A stretch of DNA of 32,547 nucleotides from Saprospiraceae bacterium (GTDB taxonomy: Bacteria; Bacteroidota; Bacteroidia; Chitinophagales; Saprospiraceae), in the NCBI GenBank assembly GCA_018224445.1, contig JAGTVA010000027.1, positions 1 through 32,547 on the forward strand. Direction: 5' to 3'. The notes beneath the pieces are model-generated. The model was not told the DNA's origin. It was given only the letters and a program-made list of their open reading frames with translations, and searched no databases. Numbering within the stretch: the stretch's first letter is position 1; each line of letters begins with the position of its first letter. Positions 7,101-16,087 of this stretch are shown here, in pieces. The position numbers and the translations under genes are program-made.

Positions 7101-9080
7101 CTATTCATTTCTACTGATAATCCTAAAGGTCGTTCTCCTGTTTTGTTGGTGCTCTTCCTCAGTACATTCTTCACATACGCAATCCACCCTCAACTGCGAC
7201 TTTCCGTATCCTTTTGCCCTGAGCCTTCGCTCTGATATACCATCTTCCACCAGGTATTCCACTGCGGCTTGTGCCCTGTTTTGAGAGAGTTCCTGATTGT
7301 ATTCAGGGGTACCTCTACAATCGGTGTGCGACCCCAGTTCAATAGTCAGTTCCGGATTGTCGTTAAGCAAATCGGCCAGTTTATTGAGCGTAGGTTGTGC
7401 GTCTTCCCGAATTTCCCATCGATCAAAATCGTAGTAAATATCTTCTAAAATAACTTCCTGGTCAAAAAATATTTTTTCCAATACTATGTCAACGGGAATA
7501 ATCATGCGGGGATTAGCCGGATCCTTATCAAGCCCTCTGGTATCCACTCTCTTGCTTTGCCTCAAATACCCATCCGCAGAAGCAGCAACTACATATTCGG
7601 TATCGATTTCCACTTCCTTAGAGAACCTGCCGTCTCGTCGGGTTTCAACTATAAAAGTATCCACCGGGCTCATGATTTCCACCCTGGCGAAAGGCAAATT
7701 TTGCACTCCCAGCTTTCTGCTGTTGGGATCCTGGGGATCTGCGTAGAGTTGTTCGAAAACAATGCCCCTCAACACAATGGAATAGCTTATCTCGGGTTCT
7801 ATTTCTATTTTTTCCGTCGGAAATTTCTCGTAGTAGTAAATATTGTCCACTGCACCGTCTCTCGAGCTGGAAAAAAAGCCCCTTTCCAATACAAGATCGT
7901 TACTTTGATGATCGGAATCCAATACCCAACCAAAATCATCTGCTCCTGAATTTATGGGAGGCATCAGGTTTTGAACTTGTCCCCAATTTCCATCGGCCTG
8001 CCTTACCGACCTAAAAATATCGAGGCCGCCCATTCCGGGATGACCGTCACTGGAGAAATAAAGCGTATCTTTTTTCAAAAAGGGAAAAACTTCATTACCC
8101 CTGGTATTTACAGCACCGGGCAGTTTTCTGGGTTCTAACCAATCCGGCCCCCTTTTGTAAGAGACATAGAGGTCATATCCCTCCTCCTGTCCGGGCGGCT
8201 TGTAGGAAAAGATAAGTACATTGCCTTCTTCATCGACAGTGGGATGAGCGTAATTTGCCCCCTCCTCCTGAAAGGGCAGTGGTTCCGGATCGGACCAAAA
8301 CCCATTGAGGAGTTCAGTTTGCAATATTTGACAGTAACCATCTTCACCTTCTATTGATTTACATCGGGTAAAAAAAAGTGTTTTCCAGTCCCCGGTAAAA
8401 GCTAGCGTACCTTCGTTGAATTTAGAATTTAAAAAGTCGAAATCCTCGGTAAAAGAATTGCTGTTTAAATCAAAAGTAAAGTAATTGAAATATCCTCTCC
8501 CGGTCCATCCATAGGATTCTCCCTTGAAATCCGGGTGAGGTCGGTCACTCGAGAAAATTATTTTATCCGTTGAAACAAAAACCGGTGCATAATCCGAAGC
8601 AATAGAATTGAAATTTGTTTTTTGAATGCGGATGGGCCTATCCTCAGCCTCCTCTTTCCAGCGACTAGCCTGAAGTGAAACATCCCTCGCGTTTTGCCAT
8701 TCGTCCAATTGCCCGTGATCGTTCAGTAGCTCACTGAAAACCAATGCAGCCTCATCGTATTTTTCGAGCTTCATCAAGCTGTGGGCGTAGGCCTCTTTGG
8801 CCGGCAATCCATATCCCAAAGTCTGTGCAGTCTTATACCAACCGGAAGCAAGCTCGTAATTTCCCAGGCGGGAATAACTCTCTCCCAGGAAGTAGGATTT
8901 TTCAGCACGGACATCAGCCATTCTCGCATTTTCGTACTCCTCATTGTAGAGTTCAACAGCCAGGGCGTATTTTTTCAATTCAAAAGCGGTATCCCCATCC
9001 CTTATTTTCATAAGGCCGCCACACCCCTCAAGGAGGACCAGCAGGGCAATAGCAAAAAAAGGGAGTGAAAGTTTATACAT
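7101..9080 (-). CDS. PorE-like outer-membrane lipoprotein: TPR, PD40 propeller, CRD, OmpA C-terminal domain
   Basis: The 659-residue product begins with a lipoprotein-type signal ending LLEGC (lipidated Cys20; Glu at -2 is unusual). TPR-like helices follow (about 25-135, DTAFELKKYALAVELYNEEY). Next come PD40/WD40-like propeller repeats (about 160-425, IIFSSDRPHPDFKG, TLYFSSDGHPGMGGLDIFRS), then a carboxypeptidase-regulatory-like domain (about 440-535). An OmpA C-terminal peptidoglycan-binding domain ends the protein (about 548-657, YYDFDRWEIREDA and HTDCRGTPEYNQELSQNRAQAAVEYL, with the conserved Asp and Arg). This order matches PorE, a T9SS protein thought to tie the machine to peptidoglycan. 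Bacteroidota often carry paralogues of this layout, so assignment as the T9SS PorE itself is likely but not proven. A Cys cluster (CVCEEC) sits in the last loop. Confidence 0.8.
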   Translation of the reverse strand: MYKLSLPFFAIALLVLLEGCGGLMKIRDGDTAFELKKYALAVELYNEEYENARMADVRAEKSYFLGESYSRLGNYELASGWYKTAQTLGYGLPAKEAYAHSLMKLEKYDEAALVFSELLNDHGQLDEWQNARDVSLQASRWKEEAEDRPIRIQKTNFNSIASDYAPVFVSTDKIIFSSDRPHPDFKGESYGWTGRGYFNYFTFDLNSNSFTEDFDFLNSKFNEGTLAFTGDWKTLFFTRCKSIEGEDGYCQILQTELLNGFWSDPEPLPFQEEGANYAHPTVDEEGNVLIFSYKPPGQEEGYDLYVSYKRGPDWLEPRKLPGAVNTRGNEVFPFLKKDTLYFSSDGHPGMGGLDIFRSVRQADGNWGQVQNLMPPINSGADDFGWVLDSDHQSNDLVLERGFFSSSRDGAVDNIYYYEKFPTEKIEIEPEISYSIVLRGIVFEQLYADPQDPNSRKLGVQNLPFARVEIMSPVDTFIVETRRDGRFSKEVEIDTEYVVAASADGYLRQSKRVDTRGLDKDPANPRMIIPVDIVLEKIFFDQEVILEDIYYDFDRWEIREDAQPTLNKLADLLNDNPELTIELGSHTDCRGTPEYNQELSQNRAQAAVEYLVEDGISERRLRAKGYGKSQLRVDCVCEECTEEEHQQNRRTTFRIISRNE

Positions 9081-9170
9081 CGATTTTACCTCTATTCAGC
9101 TATAAGAACGGAATATTGAGAACCTTAGTTTTGTGTCTGCTTTAATTATTGGATTAATCGGAAATAATAA

Positions 9171-9206
9171 AAAAAAGGGAAAACCTGTGCAGACTTTCCC
9201 TTTTTT
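9171..9206 (-). terminator. Intrinsic terminator downstream of secDF
   Basis: AAAAAAGGGAAA (9171-9182) pairs with TTTCCCTTTTTT (9195-9206) around a 12-base loop. On the minus strand this gives a GGGAAA/TTTCCC stem followed by six T, 28 bases past the secDF stop. The symmetry would allow function in both directions, but only secDF points into it. Confidence 0.75.
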
Positions 9207-9233
9207 ATCTAGTAATACTAAACTATTTTCTAC

Positions 9234-12200
9234 TTAAACCTTAGATCTGGCCAAAGCGGATTTTTTCTTAACGGTTCTTGCTTTCATTTCACCCGTAAAA
9301 TCGTGTACTATCGGGGTAGCTATAAAAACTGAACTGTAGGTACCTACAATAATACCAACCAGCAGGGCAAATGCAAATCCCTTGATGCTGCCACCACCAA
9401 AGATAAACAACATCAATACCACAAAGAAGGTAGTTAAAGAGGTTATAATGGTTCGGCTAATGGTACTGTTTACTGCCATATTAATCACCTCTGTTTTGTC
9501 CTTATTGACATAGATGTTTAAAAATTCCCTGATGCGGTCAAAAACCACCACGGTATCGTTAATGGAATATCCAATGATCGTCAAAAGAGCAGCTATAAAG
9601 GCCTGATCAATCTCCATTGCCCATGGAACTATACCGTGAAGTATTGAGAACACGGACAGCAAAATCAGCGTATCGTGAAACAAGGCCGCAACCGCCCCCA
9701 AACTATATTGCCATTTGCTAAATCGGATGAAGATGTATAAGAAAATTAATAAAAGCGCAAAAATAGTCGCATAAACAGAACTCCTTCGAATATCTTCTGC
9801 TATGGTAGGTCCGATTTTTGCTGAACTGATGATGTGGGTACCTCTCGAATCGGTGGTAACGAACCGATCGAAATCCACATTTCCACCTGCAATTTCATTC
9901 ACCCCTTGATAGAGCAGTTCTACTACCCTGTCGCTTACATCCTCACCAGTGTCATCTATTAGGTGAGAAGTGGTTATATTGAAGGTGTTTCTGGTGTCCA
10001 CCGCTTTGACCACCGGTTCGTCGTCAAATATTCCGGAGAATGTTTCCCTGAGGTCCTGTGAATTTACCTCGACGTCGTTTGCAAATTGGACATTATAGGA
10101 ATACCCTCCTCTGAAATCTACCCCCAATTCAAAACCCCGGGTCATAAAGGAAACAATCCCCAAAACTATGATTAATCCTGAGATCATATAAGTCACCTTC
10201 CTTTTACCCAGCCAATTTACCTGCGGATTGGCAAACATATTCTTAGTAAATCCAGTAAAAAAGGTAATTTTTCTTCCCTTTGATATGGTCCACCACTCGA
10301 TCATCATCCTTCCTAAAAGCACCGCAGTAAAGAGCGAGCAAATCACACCGATGATCAACACCACTGCAAACCCCTTAATAGGACCCATTCCAAAATAGGC
10401 GAGTACAATGGCGGTGAGGATGGTCGTTACGTTGGCATCAATAATAGCGGAGTAGGAATTTTTAAATCCGTCACTGACAGCCATCAACATCGACTTGCCT
10501 TCGCGGACCTCCTCCCGTATTCGCTCAAAAATGATCACGTTGGCATCCACCGCCATACCAATGGTGAGTACGATACCCGCTATCCCCGGGAGGGTCAACA
10601 CAGTACCGAAGGAAGACAGTGCTCCGAAAATAAAGAAAAGATTGGCAAAAAGTGCAATAATCGCCACCAAACCCCCTGTACTGTAATAGAGCAACATAAA
10701 TACCAACACCAATAAAAATCCCACCACCAATGCGGTGATACTCCTGTTGATATTGTCCTGACCCAACGAGGGCCCAACCAATGCCTCCTGAATAATTACT
10801 ATTTTGGCGGGCAGTTTACCAATCTCTAATATATTGGCCAAATCCTGCCCCTCCTGCACGGAGAAATCTCCACTTATACGAGAATCACCGGAGGGAATAG
10901 GTTCGTTTACTCTAGGTGCTGAAACCACCTCGTCGTCGAGTACAATGGCTATTTCCCTGTTGTTGTCCTGTGCGGCGCGAGAGGTCATGTCCTCCCATAT
11001 TCTGGCTCCTTCGTTATCCAGGGAGAGATTTACCACCACTTGACCGGAAACGGGATCAATGGTGCTTGAGGCCCTGATTACCCGGTCTCCTTCTATGGGT
11101 GCAGACTGAGCTCCCCTTCTCTTTTGAATGGCGTACAACTGATACTGCCGGGTCCTTTGACCGGTCTGAATATCTTTGGTGGGTTGTGCAGACCATCGAA
11201 ATTCCATATCTCTGGGAAAAAGTGCTTGAATGTCTGGCCTGGTGAGCATTTCCATTATTTGATCCCGGTGCGACCTGTCGGCTACCCCCATCACTGCAAG
11301 GGGAAAAGACAACATTTCTCCTGTCGAAGAATTGATCTCTAATAGTGACAGGAGAGGACCTCTTTCCCCGGCTTGCGTATCCTCCCCAATATCCACAGAA
11401 AGGGTATCTACGGTAACAATGGTATCTATGGGGAAATTGTCGTCGTCGTATACAAAGGATAGGGTGGTATCCAATCGAATCTCTCTTTCGGTTTCAGCTT
11501 CTGACCCATCGATTTCCTCACCCCCCGATATCACCTGCTTCAATCTCTCATCAGCACTAAAAAACCCATCCATGACCCCTTCGTCTGAGACACGGTACAC
11601 ATCCCAAAACTCGAGTTGAGCACTGGCCTGAAGGAATCTTCTCGCTCTTTCGGGGTTATCTACACCCGGCAATTCCACAATAATTATATCCCGGGATGCA
11701 TCCAGAGAGACCGAAGGTTGGGTAACCCCAAATTTATCGATTCTCTCCCGCATCCTATTAAAGGTTCGCTGAACAGTTTCATTAGCTTGCTGTCTAATTA
11801 TTCTCAGCATTTCCCCGTCGGAAGTCTCAAAAGTAATCTCCTCCCTGAGGGCTGGATTTCTAGAAAAGATAGAAACCAGTGTCTGCCCCTCTGCACGCTT
11901 GCTCCACTCGTCGTAAAAAACTGATATATAGTCGGCTTGCGCACTTGACATATTTGCTGAGGCAGCTTCTAGCGACTCCCTGAACACGGGATCTCTGCTG
12001 TTGTTTGAAAGTCCCAGTAAAAATTCTTCCAGATCAACCTGAAGTACCACACTCATTCCACCTTTGAGGTCTAATCCGAGCGCCAACTGACGCGATTTGA
12101 GTTCTTCGTAGGTGTATCCCTTTACCAAAGGCAACCTGAATATCTCCTCACTTGACATAGAATCCAAAAACGCAATCCGGGCTTCTTTTTGCCTGTCCAT

Positions 12201-12356
12201 GCGTTCATCGACATTCTCAATATGGGCGGAAACCCGTTCTGCATGGCGATCTGCTTCTCGCTCCACTTTGGTCGTCGGCAATACAAAAAAGTATTGAATC
12301 AAGGTTACAATAACCATTACGACCAGAAAAAATTTAATTATCCCTTTTCCTTGCAT
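9234..12356 (-). CDS. secDF: Fused protein translocase subunit SecDF
   Basis: SecD and SecF assist SecYEG by pulling exported proteins across the inner membrane using the proton gradient. In this 1040-residue protein both are joined in one chain, as is usual in Bacteroidota. TM1 lies at about residues 7-26. The SecD D1 motif LGLDLKGG is at 93-100, and periplasmic P1 follows with an acidic stretch around 275-330. The SecD membrane bundle contains AVDANVIIFERIREE and FGMGPIKGFAVVL. A second N-terminal TM and the SecF motif GVDFRGGYSYNV start around 740, and the SecF bundle carries NDTVVVFDRIREFL and GGSIKGFAFALLVG. Length is typical of the fused family. The gene has its own promoter-like sequence and terminator, so it is probably monocistronic. 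Confidence 0.97.
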   Translation of the reverse strand: MQGKGIIKFFLVVMVIVTLIQYFFVLPTTKVEREADRHAERVSAHIENVDERMDRQKEARIAFLDSMSSEEIFRLPLVKGYTYEELKSRQLALGLDLKGGMSVVLQVDLEEFLLGLSNNSRDPVFRESLEAASANMSSAQADYISVFYDEWSKRAEGQTLVSIFSRNPALREEITFETSDGEMLRIIRQQANETVQRTFNRMRERIDKFGVTQPSVSLDASRDIIIVELPGVDNPERARRFLQASAQLEFWDVYRVSDEGVMDGFFSADERLKQVISGGEEIDGSEAETEREIRLDTTLSFVYDDDNFPIDTIVTVDTLSVDIGEDTQAGERGPLLSLLEINSSTGEMLSFPLAVMGVADRSHRDQIMEMLTRPDIQALFPRDMEFRWSAQPTKDIQTGQRTRQYQLYAIQKRRGAQSAPIEGDRVIRASSTIDPVSGQVVVNLSLDNEGARIWEDMTSRAAQDNNREIAIVLDDEVVSAPRVNEPIPSGDSRISGDFSVQEGQDLANILEIGKLPAKIVIIQEALVGPSLGQDNINRSITALVVGFLLVLVFMLLYYSTGGLVAIIALFANLFFIFGALSSFGTVLTLPGIAGIVLTIGMAVDANVIIFERIREEVREGKSMLMAVSDGFKNSYSAIIDANVTTILTAIVLAYFGMGPIKGFAVVLIIGVICSLFTAVLLGRMMIEWWTISKGRKITFFTGFTKNMFANPQVNWLGKRKVTYMISGLIIVLGIVSFMTRGFELGVDFRGGYSYNVQFANDVEVNSQDLRETFSGIFDDEPVVKAVDTRNTFNITTSHLIDDTGEDVSDRVVELLYQGVNEIAGGNVDFDRFVTTDSRGTHIISSAKIGPTIAEDIRRSSVYATIFALLLIFLYIFIRFSKWQYSLGAVAALFHDTLILLSVFSILHGIVPWAMEIDQAFIAALLTIIGYSINDTVVVFDRIREFLNIYVNKDKTEVINMAVNSTISRTIITSLTTFFVVLMLFIFGGGSIKGFAFALLVGIIVGTYSSVFIATPIVHDFTGEMKARTVKKKSALARSKV

Positions 12357-12655
12357 GTGTATTAGAAAATTTAAAAATGTTTTTTGAAAAACGCCACAAA
12401 GATATACATTTAAATAAATATATCAGAACGCATTACTCCAAGAGTATCTACCCCGTGTCAACCACTGAAAAACTAAAGGTCTCTATCATAAATACAATTT
12501 ACTGCAAATCAACCACCTATATTAAAATTTTCCATAAAAAAAGCCCCCGGAAATCAGGTAAAAAAGGAAGAGAATAATTTAAACAAATACGCATTTAAAC
12601 CTCCGGAGGTATTTTAAGGCCTGAAAAAGATACCAAAACACTCCTTCATTACTAT
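12357..12655. other. Intergenic region between secDF and the TerB-like gene
   Basis: The stretch is AT-rich and holds the putative secDF promoter. It also contains a 12-base palindrome ACCTCCGGAGGT (12599-12610), a size expected by chance. The 66-codon plus-strand ORF here is Lys/Ile-rich, crosses the promoter and is not credible. I see no RNA gene. Confidence 0.5.
12397..12427 (-). promoter_or_regulatory. Putative secDF promoter
   Basis: On the minus strand, TATCTTTG (12397-12404) is an exact TAnnTTTG match. TCTG, one base off the -33 TTTG, lies 19 bases further upstream (12424-12427). The -7 element sits about 41 bases before the secDF ATG. The position and spacing fit the Bacteroidota primary sigma factor. 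Confidence 0.6.
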
Positions 12656-13114
12656 TTATAAACTGTCTACATCTGTCAACATTTCGAGCTTTCGAGCCTT
12701 GTCCTGTCTAGGCCCGTAAGTCCCCATAGCCAACAGTCCTCCCTCCGCTCTGGCTACGTGCTCTGCAAAGCTCTTGAACGATTTCAACAGTTGCAAGGCG
12801 TGCAAGGGATCCAGTTTTTGAATAATTCCATTCATTTTGGCAATTTCTTTCTCCAGGTATGCGCTCCTCTCTTCCTCATCATTGGGGAGATTGTGCACCA
12901 ATTCCAGAAACCGGTCGTCAAACTGCTCAAATACTTCAGTGTAATATCTTCTCACTGCAGGTTCCACCTTAGAATTAAACCTTCGAAGATTGGCAATGCG
13001 TTTGGCTGAATCCACCTCCTTTTTATCCAGTTCCCCATCGGCAAATGCCACATAAGCCGCTATCATCGGTATGGCATTCAGCAATTTTTTTCTGTCCTTT
13101 TCTGTGATTTTCAT
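12656..13114 (-). CDS. Small TerB-like helical protein
   Basis: This 152-residue, soluble, charged protein has no signal peptide or membrane segment. Residues about 15-45 (MIAAYVAFADGELDKKEVDSAKRIANL) resemble the first helices of the TerB/DjlA-like fold, where an acidic loop (ADGELDKKE) follows an alpha-helix and may bind metal. The remainder is predicted helical with no catalytic motif visible. TerB-like domains are found in stress and envelope proteins, but no specific function can be given. It stands alone between secDF and the divergent mutS. The ATG at 13114 is the only sensible start. Confidence 0.6.
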   Translation of the reverse strand: MKITEKDRKKLLNAIPMIAAYVAFADGELDKKEVDSAKRIANLRRFNSKVEPAVRRYYTEVFEQFDDRFLELVHNLPNDEEERSAYLEKEIAKMNGIIQKLDPLHALQLLKSFKSFAEHVARAEGGLLAMGTYGPRQDKARKLEMLTDVDSL

Positions 13115-13433
13115 TAAATCTGGTTTTATCCTTATAATTCAAAGCCCAAATATCGGAAGAATCCTAAAAATTACTATTACCTTTTCCCATAACTTAATTA
13201 TTTTTTTCACTCAATCTATTTGTGAAGTATATTCTTAGCACCTCAAATATTTGACATTTTGATAGAGCCCTGAATACCTGCCAGTGACAAAAGGTCTTAT
13301 TTCGATTAACCCTGGTTGAGGAAACACAATTGAATCCGCAGAGGTATTTTTTTATACATTAGTCTGTAAATCCAAACACATACATTATTTTTGTATAAAT
13401 TATATTTCAATATTTGAAAACAAAATCAAAATT
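13115..13433. other. Intergenic region between the TerB-like gene and mutS
   Basis: This AT-rich divergent promoter region carries the putative mutS promoter near its right end. I see no ORF, RNA gene or sizeable inverted repeat in the rest. Confidence 0.5.
13363..13393 (+). promoter_or_regulatory. Putative mutS promoter
   Basis: TATTTTTG (13386-13393) matches TAnnTTTG. TCTG, one base off TTTG, lies 19 bases upstream (13363-13366). The expected transcription start near 13400 leaves a leader of about 34 bases before the TTG start, which is compatible with that start codon. Confidence 0.5.
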
Positions 13434-16073
13434 TTGGCTACCAAAAGTAAAAACACCCATACCCCTTTGATGAAACAGTACTTTCGAATGAAAGGAAAAT
13501 ATCCGGACGCCATTTTGCTGTTTAGGGTGGGTGACTTTTACGAAACTTTCGGAGAAGATGCAATAACGGCTTCGAAAGTACTGGGTATCATTCTGACCAA
13601 CAGAAACAACGGTGGAAGTAAGATTGAGTTGGCCGGCTTTCCGCACCACTCCCTGGAAACCTACCTCCCCAAATTGGTCAAGGCCGGATACCGGGTAGCG
13701 GTTTGCGATCAATTGGAAAAGCCCTCCCCTCAAAAGAAAATTGTTAAACGAGGGGTTACGGAGGTAATCACCCCGGGAGTTACCATAAACGACACCCTGC
13801 TCCACCAGGGCAATAACAATTATTTGTGTGCGCTACATATCGAAAAAGAATATCAAATAGGACTGGCTTTTCTCGATATCTCCACGGGAGAGTTTTTTGT
13901 TACCCAGGGCGACCGGGAACAGGCCGATAAATACCTTCAGAGTTTTCAACCCTCAGAAATCCTTCACTCGCGAAGCCTTAAAACCGAAGTGGAAAACTGG
14001 CTCGGGGATGAGTATTACACCTACGCTATAGACGATTGGATGTTTACCGAAGAGTTCGCACTGGAAAAATTACTGCATCATTTTCAGGTGGTCTCCCTAA
14101 AGGGGTTTGGAATTCAACACTTAAAATCCGCTCAGGTGTCGGCGGGCATCATACTTCAGTATCTGAATCAAACGGAAAACAACCGACTGAATCACATTCG
14201 AAAAATAAGCAGGCTGCAATCGGGCGACTACCTCTGGCTCGATAAATTCACCATCCGAAATCTCGAATTGATCCACAGTCTTCATCCAACCGGACACTCC
14301 CTTCTCAGTATCATCGATCGCACCCTCACACCCATGGGCTCTCGCCTCCTCAAAAAGTGGTTGGTACTTCCCCTCACTTCTCTCTCCAAAATCGAAGGGA
14401 GGCATACTGCTGTTGAATTTTTATTAAAAAATACAGAGGAAAGGCATTCACTAAAAGTAGAACTCAAAAAAATGGGGGACCTGGAACGGCTGGTCTCAAA
14501 AATCACGCTGCAGCGAATCAATCCCAGAGAACTACTGCAACTGCTGCTCTCCCTCGAATCCATTACTCCCATAAAAGAGACCTTTATAGAAGAGGTCCCC
14601 CAGGCCCTGCAACAAATTGTCGATTTCCTCTCTCCCTGCAGCGATTTACAGGAACTTCTCAGGACTCAAATTCGGGAAGACGCACCCGCTGTATTCGGAA
14701 AAAGTCCTGTAATCAAAGAGGGATTTGACCCTGAATTGGACGATTGGCGACACATCATAAAAAACAGTAAAGAATTGCTCCTGGACATACAAAATCAGGA
14801 GGCTGAACGAACGGGCATTCAAAATTTAAAAATAGGCTTCAATAATGTCTTCGGCTATTACCTTGAAGTAACCAATAAATACAAAAACAAGGGAATGGTG
14901 CCGGAAGATTGGATCAGAAAACAAACCCTGACCAACTCGGAAAGGTACATTACCGAAGAGCTCAAGGACCTCGAAGCCAGGATACTTACAGCTGAGGACC
15001 AAATCGCCATTTTGGAAGAACGACTCTATTCCACCCTCATAGAAAAGCTACAAAACTATGTGGAACCCATACAAAACAACGCTCTTCAATTGGCCAAATT
15101 GGATTGCCTGATCTCCTTTGCTGAAACGGCTTTTGAAAACAACTTCGTCAAACCCGCACTCAACAACGATTACGGAATAGTAATCAAAAATGGAAGACAC
15201 CCTGTTATTGAAAAGGAAATGCCTCCCGGCCAATCCTATATACCCAATAACCTGACCATGGATACCGAGGAGAATCAAATCCTCATGATAACCGGTCCCA
15301 ATATGTCGGGTAAATCGGCTATTTTAAGGCAGACGGCCTTGATCTGCCTGTTGGCTCAAATGGGATCCTTCGTTCCCGCTGAAAGAGCCGAATTGGGATT
15401 GATAGACAAAATCTTCACGCGAGTGGGGGCTTCAGACAACATCTCCTCAGGAGAATCTACCTTTATGGTGGAAATGAATGAAACGGCCTCCATACTCAAC
15501 AACCTATCCGACCGATCGCTTATTTTACTGGATGAAATCGGGCGGGGCACCTCCACCTACGACGGAATGAGCATCGCATGGTCCATTGCGGAATACCTCC
15601 ACGAATACAAGGACCTTCGGCCGAAAACTCTTTTTGCTACTCACTACCACGAACTCAATGAATTGGAAAAATCCTTCAGCCGCATAAAGAACTATCACGT
15701 CGCCACCAAAGAGGCTGGCAATAAGGTCATATTTTTAAGAAAACTGATCAAGGGAGGATCTAACCACAGTTTTGGAATCCACGTTGCTGCCATGTCGGGT
15801 ATGCCCGATCTGGTCATTCAAAGAGCCTCTGAAATTCTCGGTGAACTCGAGGAGAAGGCAATGGAGGGAAAGGCAACAAATACTCCAATTAAAGTGAGCC
15901 CCAAACCGGCGAATTCCCAACAAAAAGAAGGCATTCAACTGAGCCTGTTCGACATGAGTAATCCACAGAGCGAGAAGGTAGCCGAACAATTGAATAAAAT
16001 GGACGTCAACGCCATGACGCCGGTGGAGTGTATGCTCAAAATCAGGGAACTTCAGGAAATATTAAAATCTTAA
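13434..16073 (+). CDS. mutS: DNA mismatch repair protein MutS
   Basis: MutS recognises base mismatches and small loops and starts methyl-independent or strand-directed repair with MutL. The mismatch-reading Phe-X-Glu motif is seen in RVGDFYETFGEDA. The ATPase has Walker A TGPNMSGKSA (about 620-629), signature STFMVEMNE, Walker B LLDEIGRGTSTYDG and the FATHYHELNELE segment. A C-terminal tail with QLSLFDM follows, then a short helical end. The 879-residue length is normal. The ORF begins with TTG (ATKSKNTHTPLMKQYF); the first ATG is codon 13. Residues TPLMKQY before and over that ATG are usually conserved in Bacteroidota MutS, and no in-frame ATG lies upstream, so TTG at 13434 is preferred. It is convergent with the next gene, 14 bases apart. 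Confidence 0.96.
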   Translation: MATKSKNTHTPLMKQYFRMKGKYPDAILLFRVGDFYETFGEDAITASKVLGIILTNRNNGGSKIELAGFPHHSLETYLPKLVKAGYRVAVCDQLEKPSPQKKIVKRGVTEVITPGVTINDTLLHQGNNNYLCALHIEKEYQIGLAFLDISTGEFFVTQGDREQADKYLQSFQPSEILHSRSLKTEVENWLGDEYYTYAIDDWMFTEEFALEKLLHHFQVVSLKGFGIQHLKSAQVSAGIILQYLNQTENNRLNHIRKISRLQSGDYLWLDKFTIRNLELIHSLHPTGHSLLSIIDRTLTPMGSRLLKKWLVLPLTSLSKIEGRHTAVEFLLKNTEERHSLKVELKKMGDLERLVSKITLQRINPRELLQLLLSLESITPIKETFIEEVPQALQQIVDFLSPCSDLQELLRTQIREDAPAVFGKSPVIKEGFDPELDDWRHIIKNSKELLLDIQNQEAERTGIQNLKIGFNNVFGYYLEVTNKYKNKGMVPEDWIRKQTLTNSERYITEELKDLEARILTAEDQIAILEERLYSTLIEKLQNYVEPIQNNALQLAKLDCLISFAETAFENNFVKPALNNDYGIVIKNGRHPVIEKEMPPGQSYIPNNLTMDTEENQILMITGPNMSGKSAILRQTALICLLAQMGSFVPAERAELGLIDKIFTRVGASDNISSGESTFMVEMNETASILNNLSDRSLILLDEIGRGTSTYDGMSIAWSIAEYLHEYKDLRPKTLFATHYHELNELEKSFSRIKNYHVATKEAGNKVIFLRKLIKGGSNHSFGIHVAAMSGMPDLVIQRASEILGELEEKAMEGKATNTPIKVSPKPANSQQKEGIQLSLFDMSNPQSEKVAEQLNKMDVNAMTPVECMLKIRELQEILKS

Positions 16074-16087
16074 CCCGAATTAAGTAT

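Noticed and set aside
12377-12577. 66-aa plus-strand ORF
   Set aside because: It crosses the secDF promoter, is Lys/Ile-rich and has no family features.
12599-12610. Palindrome ACCTCCGGAGGT
   Set aside because: Several 12-base palindromes are expected by chance in a window this size, and there is no T-run.
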